Below, one piece after another: positions 1 to 6,774 of a stretch of 8,477 nt of DNA. The notes under the pieces are model-generated. The model was not told where the DNA came from and ran no database searches. It was given only the letters and a program-made list of their open reading frames with translations. Source of the DNA: Marinobacterium sp. xm-d-530 (GTDB taxonomy: Bacteria > Pseudomonadota > Gammaproteobacteria > Pseudomonadales > Balneatricaceae). The stretch spans positions 1 to 8,477 of the forward strand of contig CATEEE010000123.1 in assembly GCA_949499045.1 (NCBI GenBank). Reading direction: 5' to 3'. Both the position numbers and the translations under genes were made by a program. Every line of letters starts with the position of its first letter. The stretch's first letter is position 1.

Positions 1-675
1 ACGCGTGCTGCCAAAATAGAGCGCAGCGATCGCGGCTGAGAAAATGGCCGTTCCTACCCAGTCGATCTTATGTTTTTCACTGCTTTTCCATTCGCCTGGA
101 ATAAGCAGTCGAATGGATAAAATGACCCCAAACAAAATCGGTACCGGTAAGATAAAGACCGAACGCCAGCCAAACAGATCGACCAACCAACCGCCTATTA
201 AAGGACCGGCCGTCATTCCGAGATAGACGGCTGATGTCATCCAACCTAGAGCGGCACCCCTTCCACCTGCTGCGTAAATTCGAGAGATCATGGCCATACC
301 TGCGCTTGCCAAAACAGCGCCAGCCGCACCTTGAACAACACGCCCTGCCAGTAGTACTTCGATATTAGGCGCAAATGCAGCCATAGTGCCGCCCAGCGCA
401 AACAAGCCACAACTGATAAGGAATGATTTTTTCAGGCCAATCAGATCCGATAGACGCCCGCCTGGCAGTTGTGAGATCAGACTCACGAGAAGGAAGATGG
501 CTGGAATCCAACTGATCAATACCGCATTAACTTGAAGATCCTGAGCAATAGCAGGCAGTGCGACAAGGGATGCCGATACGGCTAAAGGAAATTGCAGAAT
601 CGCTAGACTGAGGATAATCAGTGCTTTAAGTCGAGCTTGTGAATAACGCTGATAGTAACGTGCGAACTGTGTCAT
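1..675 (-). CDS. MFS drug-efflux transporter, DHA2-like (C-terminal part outside window)
   Basis: N-terminal 225 residues of an inner-membrane proton-coupled exporter; the frame is open to the left edge, so the C-terminal half is missing. The start ATG (673-675) has an AAGGA ribosome site at 682-686. About seven hydrophobic segments are visible. The MFS motif A is clear at residues 73-85 (GRLSDLIGLKKSF, after TM2), and the antiporter motif C lies in TM5 (residues 153-162, GMTAGPLIGG). After TM6, a charged linker followed by IDWVGTAIF starting TM7 (about 204-222) is typical of the 14-TM DHA2 (EmrB/QacA-like) families rather than 12-TM carriers. This family pumps out drugs, dyes or toxic organics; the substrate cannot be read here. 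It lies downstream of grxB on the same strand across a 128-bp gap with palindromes, suggesting its own regulated promoter. Family confidence is high, subfamily moderate. Confidence 0.9.
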   Translation of the reverse strand, partial: MTQFARYYQRYSQARLKALIILSLAILQFPLAVSASLVALPAIAQDLQVNAVLISWIPAIFLLVSLISQLPGGRLSDLIGLKKSFLISCGLFALGGTMAAFAPNIEVLLAGRVVQGAAGAVLASAGMAMISRIYAAGGRGAALGWMTSAVYLGMTAGPLIGGWLVDLFGWRSVFILPVPILFGVILSIRLLIPGEWKSSEKHKIDWVGTAIFSAAIAALYFGSTR

Positions 676-695
676 CAAACGTCCTTATAAAATAT

Positions 696-712
696 TTTAG
701 CCATCAGCTAAA
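696..712. promoter_or_regulatory. Inverted repeat upstream of the MFS gene, candidate operator
   Basis: TTTAGC-N5-GCTAAA, with two perfect 6-bp arms, lies 21 bp upstream of the transporter start codon. Efflux genes are often controlled by TetR-, MarR- or MerR-type regulators that bind such dyads. No regulator gene is in the window, so the role is inferred from position and symmetry only. No convincing sigma-70 promoter could be assigned: the CTGACA/TATTTT pair around it would put the transcript start on top of the ribosome site. Confidence 0.35.
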
Positions 713-724
713 TGTCAGCTTTGC

Positions 725-734
725 ACATTAATGT
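725..734. repeat. Perfect 10-bp palindrome ACATTAATGT
   Basis: A self-complementary 10-mer in the MFS upstream region. Its left half also pairs with AATGT at 711-715 (AATGT-N9-ACATT, 711-729), giving two overlapping dyads next to the 696-712 repeat. It may be a second protein-binding site; function is unknown. Confidence 0.3.
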
Positions 735-761
735 ATGTCTAGCTGTTGTAAACACCCCTTT

Positions 762-805
762 GAGAGGGTGAAGCCCTTTCCCCTCTCTTTCTTTTTTCTT
801 CTTTT
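762..805 (+). terminator. Intrinsic-terminator-like hairpin and T-tract reading on the plus strand
   Basis: GAGAGGG (762-768) pairs with CCCTCTC (781-787) across a 12-nt loop and is followed by a pyrimidine run with many T residues (788-805). This is the shape of a Rho-independent terminator for plus-strand transcripts. No plus-strand gene lies upstream. It may stop antisense transcription into grxB, or it may end a short RNA started in the 690-760 region. Read on the minus strand the same hairpin has an A-rich 5' flank and no U-tract, so it would be a poor terminator for grxB. Confidence 0.45.
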
Positions 806-1454
806 AGATCGCTCTGTCCGTGTAAAGCTCAACTTTAGTCAGCGCTGCGACTTCATTGATGTAATCGACAACCTGTGCTGGCATCTGAATGTCTTTAACC
901 ATGGTTAGGTTGCGAAGCATTGGAAAGATCATCACGTCATCCCAGCTCAGCAGCCCGCCTCTGTCCGATGGCTTAACCAGCTCAGGTAGATCACTTAAGA
1001 CCTCTTCAACACGGGATTTGTGTTCAGCCGTATTTTCCAGTGCTTGCTCAAAACTGCACTCAATCATTGCCTCTTTATTGACACGATAAAACTCGATCGC
1101 CGATTGAGTTGCAAACTCAGGCAAACCCATCTGCACACTTCGTGGAAACAGAAGAGAGAAAATTGCACGATTCTCTGTCATCAGTGGTTGTGTAAAACGA
1201 TCAGAGTCACCACCTTCGGCTATGACCTGATCAGTTTTACCTAATTCATCCAATTTATGAGCAATATCCAAACTTTCACCGATCGATTGACCATCAATTT
1301 CTAAAATCGGCACCATTTTTTTGCCAACTCGGTCGATACAACTGTCGGCATCGTCATTTAGCAGGTAGACCGACTCAAAATTAACCTGTTTGTATTTAGC
1401 GACCATGTCAGCACGGACACAGAATGGGCAATGATCGTATTGGAAAAGCTTCAT
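804..1454 (-). CDS. grxB: Glutaredoxin 2 (Grx2 family)
   Basis: Cytosolic GSH-dependent disulfide oxidoreductase of 216 residues, matching the usual ~215-aa length of the two-domain Grx2 family. It has an N-terminal thioredoxin-fold domain (about 1-75) and an all-alpha, GST-like C-terminal domain. The start MKLFQYDHCPFC carries the CPFC active site (C9, C12; E. coli Grx2 has CPYC). Also visible are the LLNDDA segment (31-36), the cis-proline loop KMVPIL (46-51, P49), the GSH-binding ES pair (60-61), and the family's C-terminal FPMLRNLT motif. The ATG at 1454 has only a modest AAGAGAG ribosome site. It is divergent from the thioesterase gene, with 114 bp between starts. Its role is deglutathionylation and thiol redox control. 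No link to the Calvin genes can be seen. Confidence 0.93.
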   Translation of the reverse strand: MKLFQYDHCPFCVRADMVAKYKQVNFESVYLLNDDADSCIDRVGKKMVPILEIDGQSIGESLDIAHKLDELGKTDQVIAEGGDSDRFTQPLMTENRAIFSLLFPRSVQMGLPEFATQSAIEFYRVNKEAMIECSFEQALENTAEHKSRVEEVLSDLPELVKPSDRGGLLSWDDVMIFPMLRNLTMVKDIQMPAQVVDYINEVAALTKVELYTDRAI

Positions 1455-1525
1455 GACAACTCTCTTAAACTGGGAGGGAACTATTAGAGCACATCTTCTC
1501 TATGAGTATGTATCAACCTAGATAA

Positions 1526-1540
1526 GATAATTGCTATTCT
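1526..1540 (+). promoter_or_regulatory. Possible sigma-70 -10 region for the thioesterase gene
   Basis: Two overlapping candidates lie in the divergent grxB/thioesterase region: GATAAT (1526-1531, 5 of 6 consensus) and the extended -10 TGCTATTCT (1532-1540). Neither has a good -35 at the right spacing, though an extended -10 can function without one. No confident promoter for grxB was found on the other strand. Confidence 0.3.
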
Positions 1541-1568
1541 CTATTCAAAGATGTGAGGAGGAGCCTCA

Positions 1569-2024
1569 ATGAACAAAGCCATTCAAGACCTTTATCCAGA
1601 GAGCCATAGCCACTGTTTCGGCTGTGGTCGATCAAACGCTGACGGCTGGCATTTGAAGAGTTATCTAAAGGGTAATAGAACCTTTGCGCACTTCACACCA
1701 GAACCGCAATACAGTGGCGGCGTTCCTGGACATCTATACGGCGGCGCGGTCGCCTCCCTACTCGACTGTCACGGCACAGCTTCAGCGGCAGCCTTCAGTT
1801 TTCTTCAGAAGCATGAAACACTCAAACAAGACGACAAGATTCAACGCCATGTGACAGGACAGTTGAACATTAAATACATCACCCCCACTCCGATGGGCGT
1901 AGAGTTGGAGTTAAAGGGTGAGTTGCTATCGATTGAAGGCCGAAAAGTGCAGGTGAAATTGGCCCTATCAGCCAATGAGAGGCTCTGTGCAGAGGCAGAG
2001 ATGATTGCGTTTGGAGTTGAGTAA
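1569..2024 (+). CDS. PaaI-like hotdog-fold acyl-CoA thioesterase
   Basis: Predicted 151-residue single-domain hotdog protein, the normal length for PaaI/YdiI-type thioesterases, which hydrolyse acyl-CoA to free acid plus CoA in the cytosol. The key helix motif YGGAVASLLDCHGTASA (57-73) corresponds to the family HGG-x4-L-x-D pattern, with Asp66 as probable catalytic acid. The usual His before GG is Tyr here. The N-terminal CFGCGRSNADGWHLK (16-30) matches the CFGCG-x2-N-x2-G signature of the PaaI subgroup, including a Cys pair (C16, C19). HVTGQLNIKYITPTPMG (94-110) is the central strand and turn. The start is supported by a strong GAGGAGGAG site at 1555-1563, 7 nt from GGAGG to ATG. It is a single-gene unit, convergent with the cbb operon. 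Its substrate is unknown; aromatic or medium-chain acyl-CoA are typical of relatives. Confidence 0.87.
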   Translation: MNKAIQDLYPESHSHCFGCGRSNADGWHLKSYLKGNRTFAHFTPEPQYSGGVPGHLYGGAVASLLDCHGTASAAAFSFLQKHETLKQDDKIQRHVTGQLNIKYITPTPMGVELELKGELLSIEGRKVQVKLALSANERLCAEAEMIAFGVE

Positions 2025-2030
2025 TTGTTG

Positions 2031-2055
2031 GATGACAGGCTGAATGCCTGTCATC
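2031..2055. terminator. Perfect 10-bp hairpin between convergent genes, bidirectional terminator
   Basis: GATGACAGGC (2031-2040), a 5-nt loop and the exact complement (2046-2055) lie 6 bp after the thioesterase stop and 16 bp after the fba stop. The position between convergent genes and the perfect GC-containing stem suggest shared transcript ends for both. Neither side has a strong U-tract (TCAGATCTT on plus, CAACAATTA on minus), so it may work with Rho or mainly protect 3' ends. Confidence 0.65.
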
Positions 2056-2071
2056 TCAGATCTTGGGTCGA

Positions 2072-3106
2072 TTAGTACCGACCCGCCATATCATCCATAG
2101 AGATCGGTTTAATTTTGCTGCCCTGTCCGGCACAGCCGAAGGCTTCAAAGCGATCTTTAACAATACCCGAAGCTGCATCGCGAGCTGCGGCTAAGAATTT
2201 ACGAGGGTCAAACTCGCTCTTCTTCTCGGCCATCATACGACGCATTGCACCTGTCATTGCCAAGCGAATGTCGGTATCAATGTTGACCTTACGAACACCG
2301 TTTTGAATCCCTTTGACAATCTCCTCTACCGGTACACCATAAGTAGGCTTCAACTCACCACCGAACTCACGAATGATCGCCAACCACTCTTGTGGAACAC
2401 TGGAGCTTCCGTGCATCACTAGATGGGTGTTTGGAATGGATTTGTGAATCGCTGCTATCCTATCAATTGCTAGAATATCGCCCGTCGGTGGACGTGTGAA
2501 CTTGTAAGCACCATGGCTGGTACCTATAGCAATCGCTAAAGCATCAACGCCAGTTTTCTGCACAAAGTCTTTAGCTTCATCTGGATCCGTCAGCATTTGA
2601 TCATGGCTCAGAATACCCTCTGCACCCTGACCATCCTCTTCACCCGCTTCACCTGTCTCAAGCGAACCAAGACAACCTAGCTCACCTTCAACCGATACAC
2701 CGACGACATGTGCCATTTCACACACCTGTCGTGTGACATCGACGTTGTATTCGTAGGTCGATGGCGTTTTACCATCGCTCATCAACGAACCATCCATCAT
2801 GACACTGGAAAATCCAGAACGAATCGACTGCATACAGACTGCAGGTGATGCACCGTGATCCTGGTGCAAAACGACTGGAAGATCTGGATGAGTTTCTATT
2901 GCCGCCAAAATCAGATGGCGCAGGTAAGCTTCACCTGCGTAGGTGCGAGCGCCAGCAGATGTCTGCAAAATCACAGGACTGTCTGTTGCCTGTGCCGCTT
3001 GCATGATCGCTTGCACCTGCTCAAGGTTGTTAACATTGAACGCAGGAACGCCGTAGCTATTCTCTGCGGCGTGATCAAGTACCTGACGTAAGGATACTAG
3101 TGCCAT
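2072..3106 (-). CDS. fba: Fructose-bisphosphate aldolase class II, Calvin-cycle subtype
   Basis: Zn-dependent aldolase of 344 residues. It condenses dihydroxyacetone phosphate with glyceraldehyde-3-phosphate, and in CBB organisms usually with erythrose-4-phosphate to give sedoheptulose-1,7-bisphosphate. The TIM barrel shows all class II signatures: LHQDHG (80-85, with catalytic Asp83 and zinc ligand His84), the acidic VEGELG loop (139-144), GTSHGAYKF (195-203, His198), MHGSSS (231-236, His232) and the phosphate-binding NIDTD (275-279). The length and the insert GEAGEEDGQGAEG (152-164) fit the CbbA subtype. The ATG at 3106 has a GGAGGT ribosome site 5 nt upstream. It is the last gene of the cbb operon, 42 nt after gph with no terminator between, and ends at the hairpin near 2031-2055. 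Also called cbbA. Confidence 0.96.
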   Translation of the reverse strand: MALVSLRQVLDHAAENSYGVPAFNVNNLEQVQAIMQAAQATDSPVILQTSAGARTYAGEAYLRHLILAAIETHPDLPVVLHQDHGASPAVCMQSIRSGFSSVMMDGSLMSDGKTPSTYEYNVDVTRQVCEMAHVVGVSVEGELGCLGSLETGEAGEEDGQGAEGILSHDQMLTDPDEAKDFVQKTGVDALAIAIGTSHGAYKFTRPPTGDILAIDRIAAIHKSIPNTHLVMHGSSSVPQEWLAIIREFGGELKPTYGVPVEEIVKGIQNGVRKVNIDTDIRLAMTGAMRRMMAEKKSEFDPRKFLAAARDAASGIVKDRFEAFGCAGQGSKIKPISMDDMAGRY

Positions 3107-3148
3107 TGTGTACCTCCGAAGAGTCTATTAAGTTGTTGGATTGATGGG

Positions 3149-3811
3149 TTAAGCCACCAACTCTGAAAAGTCTTGAATGACGCGATCGGGGTTAGCCGAC
3201 TCTATCGGTTCACCCATGTTGTAACCGTAAGGCAGTAACCAAACATCAATGCCTGCATTACGTGCCGTTGCCGCATCGATAGATGAGTCACCGACAAACA
3301 GAGCATCGTCTGCTGAAACTTGCCACTGTTCAAGGCAGTCTAAAATCGATGTTGGATCCGGTTTCTTAACAGGAAAACTGTCACCACTTACTACAATATC
3401 GAAGAGTTCTGTTAGACCGTGTGCAGCTAAAACACGATCGGTATAACGACTCTCTTTGTTAGTCACAACCGCTAACTTGATACCCTGAGCCCCCAGTTTC
3501 TTAACAACCTCAATGACATGGGGGTAGAGATAACTGGTGGTCCCGCAGCAGCGTTGGTAGTGCTTATCAAAAACGGGCAGTGCGCCTGCCAAAATAGGAC
3601 CCGCTTCAATCTCTTCTATGGATTGGTTATGAATAAAGGCCAACGCTTTAATCAGCAACGCACGTGTGCCGTGTCCTATCCAGGCGTTGACCTGCTCTTG
3701 TGTCACCGTTGCATAACCACACTCTTCAAGGGTGGCATTGGTGGCATCAAAGATCTCTGGTGCGGTCTCTACTAAGGTACCGTCGAGATCAAACAACATC
3801 GCTTTATACAT
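3149..3811 (-). CDS. gph: Phosphoglycolate phosphatase (HAD superfamily)
   Basis: Soluble Mg-dependent HAD hydrolase of 220 residues that dephosphorylates 2-phosphoglycolate, the toxic product of RuBisCO's oxygenase reaction; also called cbbZ in cbb operons. Motif I is FDLDGT (7-12; nucleophile Asp8, acid/base Asp10), motif II VVTN (115-118), motif III Lys in VKKPDP (148-153), and motif IV GDSSID (174-179). The cap domain lies between about residues 17 and 90. A GTG at 3817 is in frame, but the ribosome site GGGGGAG (3817-3823) overlaps it. The ATG at 3811, 5 nt after that site, is therefore chosen. Only 11 nt separate it from the tkt stop, and the ribosome site overlaps that stop, suggesting translational coupling. 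HAD substrate calls are uncertain in general, but the context strongly supports this one. Confidence 0.92.
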   Translation of the reverse strand: MYKAMLFDLDGTLVETAPEIFDATNATLEECGYATVTQEQVNAWIGHGTRALLIKALAFIHNQSIEEIEAGPILAGALPVFDKHYQRCCGTTSYLYPHVIEVVKKLGAQGIKLAVVTNKESRYTDRVLAAHGLTELFDIVVSGDSFPVKKPDPTSILDCLEQWQVSADDALFVGDSSIDAATARNAGIDVWLLPYGYNMGEPIESANPDRVIQDFSELVA

Positions 3812-3822
3812 TGCCACTCCCC

Positions 3823-5841
3823 CTATACTCGCTGACGAACCGCATCAGCAACCGCGGTAGCGGTAATGCCGAAGTACTCATAAAGAACGGGAGCCGGTGC
3901 TGAATCACCAAAGCTGTCGATCCCTACAACACCGCCTTTTCTGCCGACATATTTGCGCCAGAAATCGGTATGCGCAGCTTCAACGGCCACGGCAGGAAGA
4001 TCAGATGGAATAATCTGTTCTTGGTAATCCTCAGATTGACGATCAAACAGATTAGTACAAGGCATTGAGACCACTCGCGTTGAGATCCCCTCAGCCGCTA
4101 ATGTCTCTTGAGCTTGCAACGCCAGTTGCACCTCAGAACCCGTTGCCATGATAACCGCTTGTGGACTGGCCATATCAGAAAGGATGTAACCACCTTTGCG
4201 CACCTTGTCTGCATCAGAGGCTGCGTTCAGTACTTTAGGCATCCCCTGTCTTGAGAGCGCTAAAGCAGAAGGACCATCCTGTCGCTCAACCGAATGAGCC
4301 CAGGCCGTTGCCGTTTCAAGTGCATCACAAGGACGCCATACATCAAGACCTGGAATAATACGCAAGCTTGGAACCTGCTCTATACTCTGGTGTGTTGGGC
4401 CATCTTCACCCAAACCAATCGAGTCATGAGTGAAGACATGAACCACACGCTGTTTCATCAGTGCAGCCATTCGAATCGCATTGCGCGAGTAATCACTGAA
4501 CGTCAGGAAGGTACCGCCATAAGGTAAGTAACCACCATGCAGTGCCATACCATTCATAATTGCAGCCATACCAAACTCACGTACACCGTAAGAGAGGTGG
4601 TTACCCCAAGTATCCCGGCCAGCATAGGTTGCTGTTTTGAAGTTAGTCAGGTTCGAACCGGTTAAATCGGCACTGCCACCAAAAAACTCTGGCACCAAAG
4701 GGGCAATCGCATCAAGGGCATTTTGACTCGCTTTACGTGTCGCAACATCCCCTTCAGACGCAGCAATTTGAGCCATGACATCGGCAATCTTAGATTGATA
4801 CTCGTCGCTCAACTCCCCCATCATACGACGTCTGAATTCTGCCGCTTTTTCTGGAAATACTTTAGCGTACTCAGCAAAACGAACATCCCATTCAGCCTCT
4901 TCCGCTCGCCCTGAATCGGTACAATCCCAAGCACTCTTCACATCCTCAGGAATATCAAAGGGCGCATGATTCCAATTCAGTGCAGCGCGTGTCGCAGCGA
5001 CCTCATCGGCACCCAGTGCCGCACCATGAACATCGTGTGTACCGACCTTATTAGGGGAACCTTTACCGATGTCAGTTTTTGTACAGATCAACGTCGGTTT
5101 GCCATCGGCCAGTACCGCTTGAGCTTTGGCGGCTCGAATCGCGGCATCAACAGCTGAGGCATCATGACCATTCACATCTCGGATCACATTCCAGCCATAG
5201 GCTTCAAATCGTGCCGGCGTATCATCAGCAAACCAACCTTCAACATGACCATCAATCGAGATGCCGTTGTCGTCGTAGATCGCAATGAGCTTAGACGTTC
5301 TTAGAGTTCCAGCCAGTGAGCAGACCTCGTGGCTTATACCCTCCATCATGCAACCATCACCCAAGAAACAGTAGGTGAAATGGTCCACTATGGTGTGGCC
5401 TGATTCATTAAATTCAGCCGCCAACATCTTTTCTGCCAGCGCGAGACCGACGGCATTCGAGATACCCTGACCTAGAGGTCCCGTCGTGGTCTCCACACCC
5501 GGCGTAATGCCGACCTCAGGGTGACCTGGTGTCTTAGAGTGCAGTTGGCGGAACTGTTTAAGTTCATCGATTGGAAGATCGTATCCCGTTAAATGCAGCA
5601 GTGCATAGATCAACATTGAACCGTGACCATTGGAGAGTACAAAACGGTCGCGATCTGGCCAATGTGGATTGGCAGGACTGTGTTTCAAGTGACGGTTCCA
5701 AAGAACCTCTGCTATCTCTGCCATACCCATGGGTGCACCAGGGTGACCCGATTTTGCGGCTTCTACGGCATCGATCGCTAGAAAGCGAATCGCATTGGCC
5801 ATCTCGTTTGCCATAGCGGCATTCGGTGCTGTTCTGTTCAT
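3823..5841 (-). CDS. tkt: Transketolase
   Basis: Thiamine-diphosphate enzyme of 672 residues, full length for bacterial transketolase. It moves two-carbon ketol units in the regenerative limb of the Calvin cycle and the pentose phosphate pathway. The N-terminal pyrophosphate domain shows SGHPGAPMG (31-39, His33), SNGHGSML (70-77, His73), GPLGQG (121-126) and the ThDP motif GDGCMMEG (161-168) with DDN (190-192) for the metal. The pyrimidine domain has YGVREFGM (418-425), whose Glu422 is the likely catalytic glutamate, and the transketolase signature GEDGPTHQ (478-485). A C-terminal domain follows from about 550. The ATG at 5841 has AGGAG 6 nt upstream. It sits 25 nt after prk, and its TAG lies in the gph ribosome site. 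Also called cbbT. Whether the genome has a second, housekeeping copy cannot be seen. Confidence 0.97.
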   Translation of the reverse strand: MNRTAPNAAMANEMANAIRFLAIDAVEAAKSGHPGAPMGMAEIAEVLWNRHLKHSPANPHWPDRDRFVLSNGHGSMLIYALLHLTGYDLPIDELKQFRQLHSKTPGHPEVGITPGVETTTGPLGQGISNAVGLALAEKMLAAEFNESGHTIVDHFTYCFLGDGCMMEGISHEVCSLAGTLRTSKLIAIYDDNGISIDGHVEGWFADDTPARFEAYGWNVIRDVNGHDASAVDAAIRAAKAQAVLADGKPTLICTKTDIGKGSPNKVGTHDVHGAALGADEVAATRAALNWNHAPFDIPEDVKSAWDCTDSGRAEEAEWDVRFAEYAKVFPEKAAEFRRRMMGELSDEYQSKIADVMAQIAASEGDVATRKASQNALDAIAPLVPEFFGGSADLTGSNLTNFKTATYAGRDTWGNHLSYGVREFGMAAIMNGMALHGGYLPYGGTFLTFSDYSRNAIRMAALMKQRVVHVFTHDSIGLGEDGPTHQSIEQVPSLRIIPGLDVWRPCDALETATAWAHSVERQDGPSALALSRQGMPKVLNAASDADKVRKGGYILSDMASPQAVIMATGSEVQLALQAQETLAAEGISTRVVSMPCTNLFDRQSEDYQEQIIPSDLPAVAVEAAHTDFWRKYVGRKGGVVGIDSFGDSAPAPVLYEYFGITATAVADAVRQRV

Positions 5842-5850
5842 CTGTTACTC

Positions 5851-5869
5851 CTAATTAGCTAAGGCCTTA
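5851..5869. repeat. Two short palindromes in the prk-tkt gap
   Basis: CTAATTAG (5851-5858) and TAAGGCCTTA (5860-5869) lie side by side in the 25-nt gap, the second including the prk stop codon. Both are too short to be clear terminators and there is no U-tract. They may be chance, or a weak RNA processing or pausing site inside the operon. Confidence 0.2.
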
Positions 5870-6751
5870 ACCACGACCCAAGGCACGATTACGACGTTCC
5901 ATCATGCGCCACACAAAGGGTGTAAAGATCAGCTGCATCGCCAGCTCCATCTTGCCGCCGGGAACAACGATGGTATTGGCACGGGACATGAAGCTGTTAC
6001 CGATCATGTTCAAGAGATACTGGAAGTCGATCCCTTTAGGGTTAGCAAAGCGAATAATCACCATGCTCTCATCGGCAGAAGGGATGTCTCGAGCAATGAA
6101 AGGGTTAGAAGTATCGACCATCGGTACGCGTTGGAAATTCACGTGCGTATGTTCAAATTGAGGGCAGATGTAGTGAATGTAATCGGGCATACGACGCAGA
6201 ATCGTATCCGTTACCGCTTCAGCACTGTAACCACGCTGGTTCTTATCGCGCCAAAGCTTTTGTGTCCACTCAAGGTTGATGACTGGAACCACACCGATAC
6301 GAAGATCTGGGTACTGGGCGATATCGTTCTGCTCGGTTTTTACCGCGCCGTGCAGACCTTCATAGAAGAGAATGTCAGTATCTTTCTCGATCTCTTCCCA
6401 AGGGGTAAATGTGCCCGGCTCTTGTCCGTAGGGCTCCGCCTCATCCTGATTATGAAGGTAAAGACGTTTTTTACCGCCACCCGTTTCTGAATAACTTTTA
6501 AATAGACCTTCGAGCTCATCGAACAGGTTATTCTCTGGGCCAAAGTGACTTAAGTGTTTATTACCTGCCGCGTCAGCTTTAGCAAGCTGTTCCTTCATTG
6601 CCGTTCGATCGTAACGGTGAAAGCTATCACCCTCGACAATCGCGGCTTTAACGTTTTCCCGACGAAAGATGTTTGAGAAAGTACGAGTAACGGTTGACGT
6701 ACCTGCACCTGATGAGCCGGTAATCGCAATAATTGGGTGACGTTCTGACAT
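5867..6751 (-). CDS. prk: Phosphoribulokinase, bacterial type
   Basis: ATP-dependent kinase of 294 residues that makes ribulose-1,5-bisphosphate from ribulose-5-phosphate, a Calvin-cycle hallmark. The P-loop is GSSGAGTST (12-20). Residues known as important in the Rhodobacter sphaeroides enzyme are present at the same numbers: Asp42, His45 and Arg49 in GDSFHRYDR, His100, the Walker-B-like Glu131 in FYEGLHG, Lys165, Arg168, Asp169 and Arg173. This is the short bacterial, octameric class, generally activated by NADH and inhibited by AMP, and it lacks the thioredoxin-regulated cysteines of the plant type. The ATG at 6751 has a GGAG site 8 nt upstream. The gaps are 23 nt to fbp and 25 nt to tkt. 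Also called cbbP. Confidence 0.97.
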   Translation of the reverse strand: MSERHPIIAITGSSGAGTSTVTRTFSNIFRRENVKAAIVEGDSFHRYDRTAMKEQLAKADAAGNKHLSHFGPENNLFDELEGLFKSYSETGGGKKRLYLHNQDEAEPYGQEPGTFTPWEEIEKDTDILFYEGLHGAVKTEQNDIAQYPDLRIGVVPVINLEWTQKLWRDKNQRGYSAEAVTDTILRRMPDYIHYICPQFEHTHVNFQRVPMVDTSNPFIARDIPSADESMVIIRFANPKGIDFQYLLNMIGNSFMSRANTIVVPGGKMELAMQLIFTPFVWRMMERRNRALGRG

Positions 6752-6774
6752 AATTATTCTCCAGGTCCAGTAAC

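Noticed and set aside
44..226. 60-aa plus-strand open frame
   Set aside because: It lies antisense to well-supported MFS coding sequence, has no ribosome site and no recognisable protein features.
689..718. CTGACA / TATTTT as the MFS promoter with the dyad in its 18-bp spacer
   Set aside because: The implied transcript start (about 682) would lie at or after the AAGGA ribosome site, leaving no usable leader.
3107..3148. A possible separate promoter or terminator between gph and fba
   Set aside because: The 42-nt gap has a ribosome site but no hairpin with U-tract and no convincing -35/-10 pair, so fba is treated as part of the operon.
6131..6490. 119-aa plus-strand open frame opposite prk
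   Set aside because: It is the longest antisense frame in the window, but no good ribosome site or known motif was seen, and the opposite strand encodes a conserved enzyme.
6340..6543. 67-aa minus-strand frame inside prk
   Set aside because: It overlaps the conserved prk core (including the Glu131 region) in another frame; prk itself is intact, so this is a shadow frame and not a frameshifted piece.
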